64,000 bases of DNA from the NCBI RefSeq assembly GCF_003385595.1, contig NZ_QNUE01000005.1, forward strand, positions 62,001 to 126,000, read 5' to 3'. This DNA comes from Chryseobacterium flavum. GTDB lineage: Bacteria; Bacteroidota; Bacteroidia; Flavobacteriales; Weeksellaceae. The notes beneath the pieces were generated by a model. The model did not search any database. It was not told the DNA's origin and worked only from the letters and a program-made list of their open reading frames with translations. A program made the translations under genes and the position numbers. Below are positions 26,022-35,174 of this stretch, one piece after another. Position 1 is the stretch's first letter. Each line of letters starts with the position of its first letter.

Positions 26022-26261
26022 ATGTCAAGAATTTGCCAAATAACAGGAAAGCGTGCAATGGTTGGTAACAACGTTTCTCACGCTAATAACAAAACGAAGC
26101 GTCGTTTTGAAATTAACTTATTGGAGAAGAAGTTTTACCTTCCGGAGCAAGATAAGCACGTAACACTGAAAGTATCAGCTCATGGATTGAGAGTGATTAA
26201 CAAGATTGGAATCGAAGAAGCTCTTGAAAGAGCTGTAAGAAACGGATTGATTAAAAAGTAA
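26022..26261 (+). CDS. rpmB: Ribosomal protein L28
   Basis: 79 residues, basic. [11 protein letters not shown] at the N-terminus, then [12 protein letters not shown] and [10 protein letters not shown]. Large-subunit protein. It has a single Cys, so it is the zinc-independent form. First gene of the conserved rpmB-rpmG-DUF4295 run. Confidence 0.96.
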   Translation: MSRICQITGKRAMVGNNVSHANNKTKRRFEINLLEKKFYLPEQDKHVTLKVSAHGLRVINKIGIEEALERAVRNGLIKK

Positions 26262-26268
26262 TTGAATC

Positions 26269-26451
26269 ATGGCAAAAAAAGGAAACAGAGTTCAAGTAAT
26301 CCTTGAATGTACAGAGCACAAAGAAAGCGGTATGCCAGGAATGTCCAGATACATTTCTACAAAAAATAAAAAGAACACTACAGAAAGATTAGAACTTAAA
26401 AAGTATAATCCAGTTCTTAAGAAATATACTGTTCACAAAGAAATCAAGTAA
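26269..26451 (+). CDS. rpmG: Ribosomal protein L33
   Basis: 60 residues, basic, with V-I-L-E-C-T-E-H and [21 protein letters not shown]. Only one Cys, so no zinc ribbon. Seven bases after rpmB. Confidence 0.96.
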   Translation: MAKKGNRVQVILECTEHKESGMPGMSRYISTKNKKNTTERLELKKYNPVLKKYTVHKEIK

Positions 26452-26469
26452 TTTATAATATAATTTACC

Positions 26470-26622
26470 ATGGCAAAGAAAGTAGTAGCAACCCTACAAA
26501 GCGGTCAGTCTAAAAAGATGACTAAAGTGGTGAAAATGGTTAAGTCTTCTAAATCAGGAGCTTACGTTTTCGAAGAAAAAGTAATGAATGCAGACGAAGT
26601 TGATGGTTATTTAAAAAAATAA
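26470..26622 (+). CDS. DUF4295 small basic protein
   Basis: 50 residues: starts MAKKVVATLQSGQSKKMTK and ends D-G-Y-L-K-K. It is 18 nt after rpmG in the same direction and before the terminator at 26644. DUF4295 proteins are found in Bacteroidota between L33 and FtsY; a role at the ribosome is likely from context and charge (13 Lys) but not shown. Confidence 0.9.
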   Translation: MAKKVVATLQSGQSKKMTKVVKMVKSSKSGAYVFEEKVMNADEVDGYLKK

Positions 26623-26643
26623 TCAATACTTTATTTACAATAT

Positions 26644-26675
26644 AAAAAACTACTCAGATTTTGGGTAGTTTTTTT
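26644..26675 (+). terminator. Terminator of the L28/L33 operon
   Basis: AAAAAACTAC / GTAGTTTTTT plus two further pairs, loop AGATTTT, followed by T. Confidence 0.85.
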
Positions 26676-26677
26676 GT

Positions 26678-26685
26678 TATCTTTG
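26678..26685 (+). promoter_or_regulatory. TAnnTTTG -7 box for ridA-ftsY
   Basis: TATCTTTG, directly behind the terminator and 27 nt before the ATG at 26712. Confidence 0.55.
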
Positions 26686-26711
26686 CTCACCAGATTATTA
26701 ATCAGTAAAAT

Positions 26712-27188
26712 ATGAGGAAGATTTTTGTTCTGGTTTGCACATTAACTTTTCTATTTTCATCCGGACAGAGAACAATGAACAACACGATAGAATATAAAAG
26801 TTCACCGGAAGTTTTCAGCATACAGGGACTATCACAATCTGTAAGTATTGATTGTGGAAGCTCAAAAATGATTTTACTATCCGGCCAGGTTCCCCTGGAC
26901 TCAGAAGGTAACCTTGTTGGAAACAGCGTTGAAGAGCAAACCCGGCAGATCTTTAAAAATATTGATCTCGTTCTGAAGGAGTACGGAGGTTCTGCAAAAG
27001 ATATTATAAAATTAGGAATCTTTATTACGGACATAGCTAAAACTCCCGGTTTCAGGAAGGTCAGGGATACCTACATTAACCTTCAGAACCCTCCTGTAAG
27101 CAGTCTTGTAGAAGTAAGTGCGCTTTTCAGAAAAGATGTACTCATCGAAGTAGAAGCCACAGCAGTTATAAAAACAAATAAAGAATAA
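26712..27188 (+). CDS. RidA/YjgF-family protein with signal peptide
   Basis: 158 residues. Residues 1-18 (MRKIFVLVCTLTFLFSSG) form a hydrophobic signal peptide, so the protein is probably periplasmic. The rest is the Rid fold: L-S-Q-S-V-S-I-D-C-G, I-L-L-S-G-Q-V-P-L-D, and R-K-V-R-D-T-Y-I with V-S-S-L-V-E-V in place of the usual R-S-x-V-x-V. The Arg that binds the substrate carboxylate in RidA deaminases (R105 in E. coli) is replaced by Ser, so 2-iminobutanoate deaminase activity is doubtful. Nine bases before ftsY. Confidence 0.85.
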   Translation: MRKIFVLVCTLTFLFSSGQRTMNNTIEYKSSPEVFSIQGLSQSVSIDCGSSKMILLSGQVPLDSEGNLVGNSVEEQTRQIFKNIDLVLKEYGGSAKDIIKLGIFITDIAKTPGFRKVRDTYINLQNPPVSSLVEVSALFRKDVLIEVEATAVIKTNKE

Positions 27189-27197
27189 ACTAAAACT

Positions 27198-28151
27198 ATG
27201 AGTTGGTTTAAAAATATATTTAAAAAGGAAGAAAAAGAAACTTTAGACAAAGGATTGGAAAAGTCCAGTCAGGGATTCTTTGAAAAAATGACGAAAGCCG
27301 TAGTCGGTAAAAGTAAAGTAGATGATGAGGTACTTGATGACCTTGAAGAGGTACTTATTGCGTCTGACGTTGGAGCTTCTACCACTATTAAGATCATAGA
27401 AAGAATTGAAGAACGTATTGCCAGAGACAAATATGTTGGAGTAAACGAACTGGACAAGATCCTTCGTGAAGAGATTTCAGGATTATTGCTTGAAAACCCT
27501 CATGCAGGGACAGGAAATATAGACACCTCTAAAAAACCATATGTGATTATGGTAGTAGGCGTAAACGGTGTTGGAAAAACAACAACAATCGGAAAACTGG
27601 CTCATCAGTTTAAATCGGAAGGTAAAAAAGTGGTCTTAGGAGCTGCTGATACCTTCAGAGCTGCTGCGGTAGATCAGCTTACCATATGGAGTGAAAGAGT
27701 GGATGTTCCTATTGTAAAACAGGGTATGGGCTCTGATCCGGCTTCTGTAGCATTTGATACCGTACAAAGTGCAGTTGCGCAGAATGCAGATGTAGTTATC
27801 ATTGATACAGCCGGAAGGCTTCACAATAAGATCAATCTGATGAATGAGCTTTCCAAAATCAAACGCGTAATGCAGAAGGTCATCCCTGACGCTCCTCATG
27901 AAATATTATTGGTTCTTGATGGTTCCACAGGCCAAAATGCATTTGAACAGGCAAAACAATTCACAGCTGCTACAGAAGTAAATGCACTGGCTGTCACAAA
28001 ACTGGATGGAACGGCTAAAGGAGGAGTCGTTATCGGCATCTCTGACCAGTTCCAGATTCCAGTCAAATATATTGGTGTAGGCGAAAAAATGCAGGACCTG
28101 CAGCTTTTTAATGGTACGGAATTTGTAGATTCATTTTTCAAGAAAAGATGA
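27198..28151 (+). CDS. ftsY: Signal recognition particle receptor FtsY
   Basis: 317 residues. GTPase partner of Ffh in co-translational membrane targeting. Short N-terminal A region, helical N domain (about 25-105), G domain with P-loop GVNGVGKTTTIGKLA, the D-T-F-R-A-A-A-V-D-Q-L insertion box, DTAGR and TKLDGTAKGG motifs, and a C-terminal amphipathic helix. Same strand as the secreted RidA, gap 9 nt. Confidence 0.97.
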   Translation: MSWFKNIFKKEEKETLDKGLEKSSQGFFEKMTKAVVGKSKVDDEVLDDLEEVLIASDVGASTTIKIIERIEERIARDKYVGVNELDKILREEISGLLLENPHAGTGNIDTSKKPYVIMVVGVNGVGKTTTIGKLAHQFKSEGKKVVLGAADTFRAAAVDQLTIWSERVDVPIVKQGMGSDPASVAFDTVQSAVAQNADVVIIDTAGRLHNKINLMNELSKIKRVMQKVIPDAPHEILLVLDGSTGQNAFEQAKQFTAATEVNALAVTKLDGTAKGGVVIGISDQFQIPVKYIGVGEKMQDLQLFNGTEFVDSFFKKR

Positions 28152-28222
28152 TTTATATCATGTTTTTCCATATATTAGTAAACAAATCATTTTAAATATT
28201 AACAATTAAAAAATTTACAACT

Positions 28223-28483
28223 ATGGGAATAATAACATGGATCTTATTTGGTCTTATTGCCGGTGCTATCGCTAAAATGATCATGCCTGGTTCACAAGGA
28301 GGAGGATGGCTGATTACTATCATCCTGGGAATTCTGGGAGCGTTTGTTGGAGGAGCTATAGGAGTTTACGTTCTGCATTGGGGAGATGTTACCTCATTCT
28401 GGAATCCACGAAGCTGGATTCTTTCTATTGGAGGAGCCTTAATCATCCTGTGGATTTATGGAATGGCCACAAAGAAAAGCTAA
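28223..28483 (+). CDS. GlsB/YeaQ/YmgE-family membrane protein
   Basis: 86 residues, three hydrophobic segments, with the family pattern G-L-I-A-G-A-I-A-K-M-I-M-P-G near the N-terminus and I-L-G-I-L-G-A-F-V-G-G in the second segment. Members are linked with stress responses; the mechanism is unknown. Single gene with its own terminator. Confidence 0.88.
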   Translation: MGIITWILFGLIAGAIAKMIMPGSQGGGWLITIILGILGAFVGGAIGVYVLHWGDVTSFWNPRSWILSIGGALIILWIYGMATKKS

Positions 28484-28500
28484 TCTTCTTAATAAAAATT

Positions 28501-28535
28501 AAAATCCCGGATCTGAAATCAGGTCCGGGATTTTT
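28501..28535. terminator. Terminator between the GlsB-like gene and sppA
   Basis: Perfect 11-bp stem AAAATCCCGGA / TCCGGGATTTT, followed by T; serves both convergent genes. Confidence 0.85.
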
Positions 28536-28553
28536 GTTTACAATATAATTTAG

Positions 28554-30308
28554 TTAGTCGATTCTGATTTGATAAGGCATTGTCATCTTGATATCAGACT
28601 GAAGCTTTTTATCTGTGATCTGCTCTAGTATTTCATAGTTAGCCTTTCCTATCTTATTTTTGATGATCCTTGCAGAAACATCTTCCTCATTCAGATCATT
28701 AAATAATTGTTCAAAAGGAGACATTCGTTTAGGGTATGAATCTACATGATAAGATTTTAACCCGGCTTTCTGGGCTGCAAACTTTACAGCATCATTAATC
28801 GTTCCCAACTGATCCACAAGACCAATCTCTTTGGCACGTACCCCACTCCATACTCTTCCACCTCCAACATTATCAATCTGCTCAAAAGTCTGCTTTCTGT
28901 TTTGGGTGACAAAGTGTACAAACCTCTTATATGTACCCTCCACTCCTCTTGTCATCATATTCAGTCCATAAGGTGTCACCCCGTTTAATCCTGAATAATA
29001 CATTGAATTGGCATTGGTAGCAACAATATCTGAACGGATTCCGTTTTTATTGGCTATATCTTTAAAATATGGAATTACCCCAAATACACCGATAGAACCA
29101 GTTAATGTGTTTGATTCAGAATAAATTTTATCGGCTGCCATCGCTATGTAGTATCCTCCTGATGCCGCATAATCTCCGAAAGAAACAATCAGAGGTTTTT
29201 TCTTTTTCAGTTGCTGAAGTTCAAATAAAATCTCATCAGATGCATTAGCGCTACCTCCCGGAGAATTAATCCTCAGAACAACAGCTTTTACCTTTTCATC
29301 ATCCTGTAATTTCTTAATATATTTTATATATTTTTCAGAATAAATATCATTATACCCATCTCCACTGTTTATCGATCCGGATGCATATAGCACTGCTACT
29401 TTTTCCCCGGATTTATCATCATCCGCATAAGAATTGATATAGCCCGCCAGTGAAATTTTATTTAGTTTTTCTTTATCTTTTAACTGCAGTTTGGACTTAA
29501 TCATATTTTCATATTCCGTTTTCTGTGCCAGCTTGTCTGCAAGTTTATATTTCAGACTCAATTCAGGAATCATTCCATATAAGCTGTCAACAACCATTCT
29601 AAACTGTGCTGTATCGATTTTTCTCGAAGAAGCCATTTTACCGGAGGTATTTTTCCAAAGATCATTCAAAAGAGTACTCAACTGCTCTTTATTTTCAGGA
29701 GAAATATCATTCCGTAAAAAAGGCTCTACCGCTGACTTGAACTTTCCGTGACGTATCACTTCTATACCGATACCATACTTATCGGCAAAATCTTTAAAGA
29801 ATGTAACTTCAGTAGACAGTCCTTTTAATTCTATTCCTCCTGCAGGATTCAGGTAATACTGATCCGCTACTGATCCCAGATAATAAGAAGATTGTGAAAC
29901 CCCGTTTCCGTAGGCGTACACAAATTTTCCGCTTTTTTTGAAATCATCAATTGCATTTCTTATATCATCAATCTGAGTGAGCCCTGCGTTTAAATCATCA
30001 GCCTCAATACTGATCCCTTTAATATTATCATCGGTTTTAGCTTTCTGAATAGCTTCCAGAACATCATATAGCAGAACACTTTTATTTTGTCCGCCGATAC
30101 CGAACAACCCTGTTTCTTCTTCAGTAGGACTATCTATTATATGCGTTTTCAGATTAATCGTAAGAACTGTATTCTTTTTCACAGTCACAGACTTATCATT
30201 CCCCATGGAACTGAACACAAGCGTGATAATGAAAAAGACGAAAAATAGAACGCAAAGTATGATAATTGCTACTATATTTGCCAAAACATTTTTAAAGAAA
30301 CTTCTCAT
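28554..30308 (-). CDS. sppA: Signal peptide peptidase SppA, 67-kDa type
   Basis: 584 residues, the long two-domain form. TM helix about 10-33. Two S49 domains: the first gives the catalytic Lys in HGKFKSAVEPF, the second the nucleophile Ser in DYAASGGYYIAM, as in E. coli SppA (K199 and S409). It degrades cleaved signal peptides in the inner membrane, active site to the periplasm. Its start lies only 21 bp from that of the divergent folK. Confidence 0.94.
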   Translation of the reverse strand: MRSFFKNVLANIVAIIILCVLFFVFFIITLVFSSMGNDKSVTVKKNTVLTINLKTHIIDSPTEEETGLFGIGGQNKSVLLYDVLEAIQKAKTDDNIKGISIEADDLNAGLTQIDDIRNAIDDFKKSGKFVYAYGNGVSQSSYYLGSVADQYYLNPAGGIELKGLSTEVTFFKDFADKYGIGIEVIRHGKFKSAVEPFLRNDISPENKEQLSTLLNDLWKNTSGKMASSRKIDTAQFRMVVDSLYGMIPELSLKYKLADKLAQKTEYENMIKSKLQLKDKEKLNKISLAGYINSYADDDKSGEKVAVLYASGSINSGDGYNDIYSEKYIKYIKKLQDDEKVKAVVLRINSPGGSANASDEILFELQQLKKKKPLIVSFGDYAASGGYYIAMAADKIYSESNTLTGSIGVFGVIPYFKDIANKNGIRSDIVATNANSMYYSGLNGVTPYGLNMMTRGVEGTYKRFVHFVTQNRKQTFEQIDNVGGGRVWSGVRAKEIGLVDQLGTINDAVKFAAQKAGLKSYHVDSYPKRMSPFEQLFNDLNEEDVSARIIKNKIGKANYEILEQITDKKLQSDIKMTMPYQIRID

Positions 30309-30329
30309 AAATCAATCAATTTTCCGAAT

Positions 30330-30746
30330 ATGTCGCAGCAAAAGGTAGTTTTGTTACTAGGAAGTAACCTTGGAGATCAAAAAAAAAATTTAGAGCTTGC
30401 TTTACAGAAAATTACAGATGCAGGGAATAACATTTCACAAATCAGCGAATTTTTAATGTCTGATCCTGTAGAATTTGTCAGTTCCAATATTTTTTGTAAT
30501 ATTGCAGCAATAATATTCACGCATCTTTCGCCAATTCAGCTGCTTGATTGTATCAAAGGTATAGAAGCAGAGATGGGAAGAGTTAATGATTCAAAAGTAT
30601 CAGGAGGGTATAGTGACAGGGTAATAGATATTGATATCATTAAATATAATGAAATTATTTTTTCGTCAGAAAGATTGGAAATACCTCATAAAAAGCATCT
30701 TTTTGAAAGAGAATTTTCCAGAATATTATTAAAAGATTTTATTTAA
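30330..30746 (+). CDS. folK: 2-amino-4-hydroxy-6-hydroxymethyldihydropteridine diphosphokinase
   Basis: 138 residues. Folate synthesis: pyrophosphorylates 6-hydroxymethyl-dihydropterin. N-terminal LLLGSNLGDQKKNL, the metal-binding D-I-D-I-I motif (usual D-L-D-I) and I-P-H-K-K. Slightly shorter than E. coli HppK (159). The OmpA-like gene at 30764 follows after 17 nt, so it may share this transcript. Confidence 0.9.
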   Translation: MSQQKVVLLLGSNLGDQKKNLELALQKITDAGNNISQISEFLMSDPVEFVSSNIFCNIAAIIFTHLSPIQLLDCIKGIEAEMGRVNDSKVSGGYSDRVIDIDIIKYNEIIFSSERLEIPHKKHLFEREFSRILLKDFI

Positions 30747-30763
30747 AACATAAAACATACTGT

Positions 30764-31879
30764 ATGAAATTAGGTTTATTATTATTGGCAACAGCTTTGC
30801 CAATTGCAGCTTATGCACAAGATAGCAGCACTACAGTTAATTCTTCAACTGAGTACCCTAATACTTTTTCTTCAGGTTCAGCCAATGTACAACCATTCGA
30901 CAATAAAGCCAGACGATTCAGAGACTGGTCTATTTCCGTTGGAGGTGGTGCAGCCTTTATGGTTCATTCTGATCTGACGTCTATCCATAAGGATAAGACC
31001 AATTGGGGGTATAATGCTTATGTAAGTGTAGACAAGCAGATTTCACATACTTTCGCTTTAAGCGTTATGTATATGAGAGGAGAAACAAAACAGACAGCCC
31101 AGCTTCCGGGTATGGCAGGTCAGTTAGCAGGCGTAGGTACTGCAACAACTCAATTTGACCAGATCTCTTTATTGGGAGATATCAACTTCTCTAACCTTTT
31201 AAGGAGAGTTGACAACCATTCTCCTTACAGATGGGCTCTACACGGATACTTAGGAGTGGGAGTTCAGGGTTACAGAACTTCACTGCATGACAATGATGAG
31301 TTAAGATGGAGTAATTCCCCAAAAAGAGCTCCTCTATTCATTAAGCAGGACATTGATCTGAACTCGATCTTCTATCAGGGAGGTGTAGGATTGAAATATA
31401 ATGTTTCAAAACTTATTGACGTAGAAGCCAGAACCATGTATCTCATCAGTGGTGATGATGAATTCGATGGTGGTGGATGGGCTGATCCTAATGATTATGA
31501 TCCGGCTACCGCAGGTTCCAAATACAACAGACTTAGCTCCGGAAGATCAGATAATGCCTGGACGGTCAGTTTAGGAGTATCTTTCAAATTAGGAAAACAC
31601 TTATCACATCTGGCATGGCATGATCCGCTTCAGGAAGCATACTACAGAACCAGCGTATTAGAAAATGCAGCAACAGATCTTGTTGTATGTGAAAAAGGAG
31701 ACGCAGATAATGACGGAGTATGTGATGATTGGGACAGACAGCTTGATACTCCTGCAGGAGCAAGAGTAGATGGAGCTGGTGTTGCTCTTGATATGGATCT
31801 TGATGGAGTTATAGATTTATATGACAAATGTGTAACAGTTCCGGGTCCTGTTGAAAACAACGGTTGCCCTACAAAATAA
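30764..31879 (+). CDS. OmpA-like outer-membrane beta-barrel with TSP3 repeats, no OmpA C-domain (paralogue 1)
   Basis: 371 residues. Signal peptide 1-18 (ends AYAQ). Beta-barrel about 45-295 with W-S-I-S-V-G-G-G, L-L-G-D-I-N-F-S-N-L-L-R-R-V-D-N-H-S-P-Y-R-W-A-L-H-G-Y. Residues about 310-368 are thrombospondin type 3 Ca2+ repeats (GDADNDGVCDDWDRQLDTP). The protein stops at NNGCPTK, exactly where paralogues 2 and 3 go on into a peptidoglycan-binding OmpA domain. The barrel is clearly less similar than that of the other two. Outer-membrane protein; pore or adhesion role unproven. Confidence 0.88.
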   Translation: MKLGLLLLATALPIAAYAQDSSTTVNSSTEYPNTFSSGSANVQPFDNKARRFRDWSISVGGGAAFMVHSDLTSIHKDKTNWGYNAYVSVDKQISHTFALSVMYMRGETKQTAQLPGMAGQLAGVGTATTQFDQISLLGDINFSNLLRRVDNHSPYRWALHGYLGVGVQGYRTSLHDNDELRWSNSPKRAPLFIKQDIDLNSIFYQGGVGLKYNVSKLIDVEARTMYLISGDDEFDGGGWADPNDYDPATAGSKYNRLSSGRSDNAWTVSLGVSFKLGKHLSHLAWHDPLQEAYYRTSVLENAATDLVVCEKGDADNDGVCDDWDRQLDTPAGARVDGAGVALDMDLDGVIDLYDKCVTVPGPVENNGCPTK

Positions 31880-31926
31880 AAAAACACAGGCTAGGAAGCT
31901 TAAAAAAATATCAAATAATATACACG

Positions 31927-33450
31927 ATGAAATTAAATTTAGCGATTGCCATGTTAGCATTGGCAATTCCTACTTCGATTTTTGCACAAGACTCAATAGC
32001 TGTATCTAATGGACAATATCCAAATACATTCTCCTCCGGATCAGCTAATGTATCTCCGTTTACTGACAAGTCAAAAAGATTTAATGACTGGTCTATTTCC
32101 GTAGGAGCCGGAGTTCCTCTTGTTCAATCAGCAGATTTGACTTCCATTAAGAATGGTAACGGTAAAAACCTTTTCGGTTACTCTGCGTATGTAAGTATCG
32201 ATAAAGCAATTACTCATGCGTTCGGGATCAATTTGCAATATGACAGAGGAGAGACAAGACAAGGATGGTTCAACACCAAAGATGCTGCTCCCGATGCGAA
32301 AGCAGTAGGTGCGAGAACCCAGTATGATGCGATCTCTATTTTAGGAGATATCAACTTCTCAAACCTTTTAAGAAGAGTTGATAACCATTCTCCTTACAGA
32401 TGGGCACTACACGGATATGCCGGAATTGGTACCATTGCTTACAGAGCTTATCAGAAAGATGCAAAAGGACAGAGATTAATGACTGAAATCAAGCCTTTCA
32501 AATTACATTCAATGTTTATGCAGGCAGGTGCCGGTCTGAAGTTTAAAGTAAGCAGAAGAATTGATCTTGAAGGTAGATTAATGTATGTGGTAACCGGTGA
32601 TGATGAATTTGACGGAGGAGGAGACAAATACAGCGCGATTAACAAACGTGAAGAACAGGTTTCTGACAACTTCTTCAATGCTACTTTAGGTCTTTCCATA
32701 AAGTTAGGAAAACATGATTCACATTTAATGTGGCATGATCCGCTTCAGGAAATCTATTACAAACTGGATGTTCTGGCTAATAAAAACCAGGATATTGAAG
32801 TATGTAAGAAAGGAGATGCTGATAACGACGGGGTATGTGACGATTGGGACAGACAGCTTGACACTCCTGCTGGAGCGAGAGTAGATGGCGCTGGTGTTGC
32901 CCTTGACACTGACCTTGACGGAGTTATCGACCTTTACGATAAGTGTGTAACAGTACCTGGACCAGTTGAAAACAACGGTTGCCCGGTACAAAAAGACAAC
33001 AATCAAACTGCTGTTGAAGTAGAAAAAACTCTTAAAGATATTTATTTCAACTTTAATAAGGCTACAATCAGACCTGAATCTAACAGTAAACTTGATCTTG
33101 CAGCTTCAATCATTAAGGAAAACGGAGGTAATTACCTTTTAACCGGTCATACAGACAGTAAAGGAAATGCTGCTTATAACCTTAAATTATCCAGAGAAAG
33201 AGCTGCTGCAGTGGTAAGTGCATTAGAAAGCAGAGGAATTAATCAGAATGTATTAAAATCCAGAGGTGTAGGTTCTGCAGAAGCTACAGTTCCTGCAACA
33301 GCATCAGATGCTGAGAGATTAGCAGATAGAAAAGTGACAGTTAAATTTATAGACAGTTCAGAGTGGGATTCTATCAAAAAGAAAGACTATGAAGATGCTC
33401 CTGTAAAAAAATCTGTGAAAAAAGTTTCTGCTAAGAAAAAGCAAAAGTAA
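31927..33450 (+). CDS. OmpA-family outer-membrane protein (paralogue 2)
   Basis: 507 residues from the ATG at 31927, which precedes a clear signal peptide (ends IFAQ at 21); the open frame to 31864 adds no sensible N-terminus. Barrel about 45-300, TSP3 repeats about 300-353, OmpA domain about 365-475 with the peptidoglycan-binding residues in T-G-H-T-D-S-K-G-N-A-A-Y-N-L-K-L-S-x-x-R-A. The C-terminus is a Lys-rich tail. Residues about 49-353 differ from paralogue 3 at only eight positions, while the C-terminal domains are unlike. It anchors the outer membrane to peptidoglycan. Confidence 0.92.
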   Translation: MKLNLAIAMLALAIPTSIFAQDSIAVSNGQYPNTFSSGSANVSPFTDKSKRFNDWSISVGAGVPLVQSADLTSIKNGNGKNLFGYSAYVSIDKAITHAFGINLQYDRGETRQGWFNTKDAAPDAKAVGARTQYDAISILGDINFSNLLRRVDNHSPYRWALHGYAGIGTIAYRAYQKDAKGQRLMTEIKPFKLHSMFMQAGAGLKFKVSRRIDLEGRLMYVVTGDDEFDGGGDKYSAINKREEQVSDNFFNATLGLSIKLGKHDSHLMWHDPLQEIYYKLDVLANKNQDIEVCKKGDADNDGVCDDWDRQLDTPAGARVDGAGVALDTDLDGVIDLYDKCVTVPGPVENNGCPVQKDNNQTAVEVEKTLKDIYFNFNKATIRPESNSKLDLAASIIKENGGNYLLTGHTDSKGNAAYNLKLSRERAAAVVSALESRGINQNVLKSRGVGSAEATVPATASDAERLADRKVTVKFIDSSEWDSIKKKDYEDAPVKKSVKKVSAKKKQK

Positions 33451-33468
33451 TATTATATCATTACATAA

Positions 33469-33500
33469 AAACCGAAAAGAATTGTTCTTTTCGGTTTAAT
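33469..33500 (+). terminator. Terminator after OmpA paralogue 2
   Basis: 12-bp stem AAACCGAAAAGA / TCTTTTCGGTTT, loop ATTGT, then AATTTTTTT. Confidence 0.85.
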
Positions 33501-33660
33501 TTTTTTCTACTACGATTTTTTTTACCTACCTTTATATCATTTTCAAGGCTATTCGTCTGACAAATAATCAGTAAGAATGGGCAATTTAAAAAAATAAACA
33601 AAAAACAGACATTTAACGAATAAAATCATTTAAAATAACTTAACTTAAAAAAATAACACT

Positions 33661-35097
33661 ATGAAATTAAGTTTAGCAACTGTTGCTCTAGCCTTAGCAA
33701 TTCCTAGCGCTAGCTTTGCACAAGACTCAACGGCAGTTTCAAGCGGAACGTATCCAAATACATTCTCTTCCGGATCTGCCAATGTTTCCCCGTTTACCAA
33801 TCAGTCAAAAAGATTTAATGACTGGTCTATTTCAGTGGGAGCCGGAGTACCTCTTGTTCAGTCAGCAGATTTGACTTCCATTAAAAATGGTAACGGTAAA
33901 AACCTTTTCGGATACTCTGCTTATGTAAGTGTTGATAAAGCAATTACTCATGCTTTCGGACTAAAACTACAATATGACAGAGGAGAAACAAGACAAGGAT
34001 GGTTCAACACTAAAGATGCTGCTCCCGATGCAAAAGCAGTAGGTGCGAGAACCCAGTATGATGCACTCTCCATTTTAGGAGATATCAATTTCTCAAACCT
34101 TTTAAGGAGAGTTGACAACCATTCTCCGTACAGATGGGCTCTACACGGATATGCCGGAATTGGTACCATCGCCTACAGAGCTTATCAGAAAGATGCAAAA
34201 GGACAGAGATTAATGACTGAAATCAAACCTTTCAAATTAAATTCAATGTTTATGCAGGCTGGTGCCGGTCTGAAGTATAAAGTAAGCAGAAGAATTGATC
34301 TTGAAGGTAGATTAATGTATGTGGTAACCGGTGATGATGAATTTGACGGAGGAGGAGACAAATACAGCGCAATTAACAAGCGTGAAGAACAGGTTTCTGA
34401 CAACTTCTTCAATGCTACTTTAGGTCTTTCCATTAAGTTAGGAAAACACGAGTCTCATTTAATGTGGCATGATCCACTTCAGGAAATCTATTACAAACTG
34501 GATGTTCTGGCTAACAAAAATCAGGATATTGAAGTATGTAAGAAAGGAGATGCTGATAACGACGGAGTATGTGACGATTGGGACAGACAGCTTGACACTC
34601 CTGCAGGAGCAAGAGTAGATGGCGCTGGTGTTGCCCTTGACACTGACCTTGACGGAATTATCGATCTTTACGACAAGTGTGTAACGGTACCTGGACCAGT
34701 TGAAAACAATGGTTGTCCTACAACTACTACAGGTCCTGTAGTAGAAACAGAAACTAAATTGGAAGGTATCGAGTTTGACTTAAATTCTGACAGAATTTTA
34801 CCATCAAACACTCCAATATTAAATAATGCTGTTAACTACATTAACTCTTCAAACGGATCTTATAATGTAATCGGAGCTACAGATACAAGAGGTACTGACG
34901 CTTACAACCAAAAACTTTCTGAAAGAAGAGCAAATAATGTTAAAAATTATTTGATTAAAAACGGAGTTCAAACTGGTAAACTTAACGCAATCGGGAAAGG
35001 TGAGAAAGACCTTAAATATCCTGAGTGTGAACCAGCTACGAAATGCCCTGAATGGAAAAACAGAGCAAACAGAAGAGTTTATTTCGAAGCTAAATAA
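33661..35097 (+). CDS. OmpA-family outer-membrane protein (paralogue 3)
   Basis: 478 residues. Signal peptide 1-21 (SFAQ), beta-barrel and TSP3 repeats almost identical to paralogue 2, then a Thr/Pro linker and a different OmpA domain (about 365-478): F-D-L-N-S-D-R-I-L-P, V-I-G-A-T-D-T-R-G-T-D-A-Y-N-Q-K-L-S-E-R-R-A, with a C-rich insertion (P-E-C-E-P-A-T-K-C-P-E-W) before the last strand N-R-A-N-R-R-V-Y-F. The 210-bp gap before it holds the terminator of paralogue 2, so it has its own promoter. Confidence 0.92.
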   Translation: MKLSLATVALALAIPSASFAQDSTAVSSGTYPNTFSSGSANVSPFTNQSKRFNDWSISVGAGVPLVQSADLTSIKNGNGKNLFGYSAYVSVDKAITHAFGLKLQYDRGETRQGWFNTKDAAPDAKAVGARTQYDALSILGDINFSNLLRRVDNHSPYRWALHGYAGIGTIAYRAYQKDAKGQRLMTEIKPFKLNSMFMQAGAGLKYKVSRRIDLEGRLMYVVTGDDEFDGGGDKYSAINKREEQVSDNFFNATLGLSIKLGKHESHLMWHDPLQEIYYKLDVLANKNQDIEVCKKGDADNDGVCDDWDRQLDTPAGARVDGAGVALDTDLDGIIDLYDKCVTVPGPVENNGCPTTTTGPVVETETKLEGIEFDLNSDRILPSNTPILNNAVNYINSSNGSYNVIGATDTRGTDAYNQKLSERRANNVKNYLIKNGVQTGKLNAIGKGEKDLKYPECEPATKCPEWKNRANRRVYFEAK

Positions 35098-35120
35098 TAA
35101 ACTTATTAAGTATTTATATG

Positions 35121-35148
35121 AAAGTCACGCAATGCGTGACTTTTTTTG
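35121..35148 (+). terminator. Terminator after OmpA paralogue 3
   Basis: Stem AAAGTCACGC / GCGTGACTTT with 3-nt loop and seven T residues. It lies inside the 5' extension of the recQ frame and so argues for the downstream recQ start. Confidence 0.85.
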
Positions 35149-35174
35149 TCATAATACTTTCCTTATTTTTACAT

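Noticed and set aside
35118..35174. N-terminal extension of recQ
   Set aside because: The extra codons lie on the terminator of the upstream OmpA-like gene; the family N-terminus starts at the ATG at 35175.
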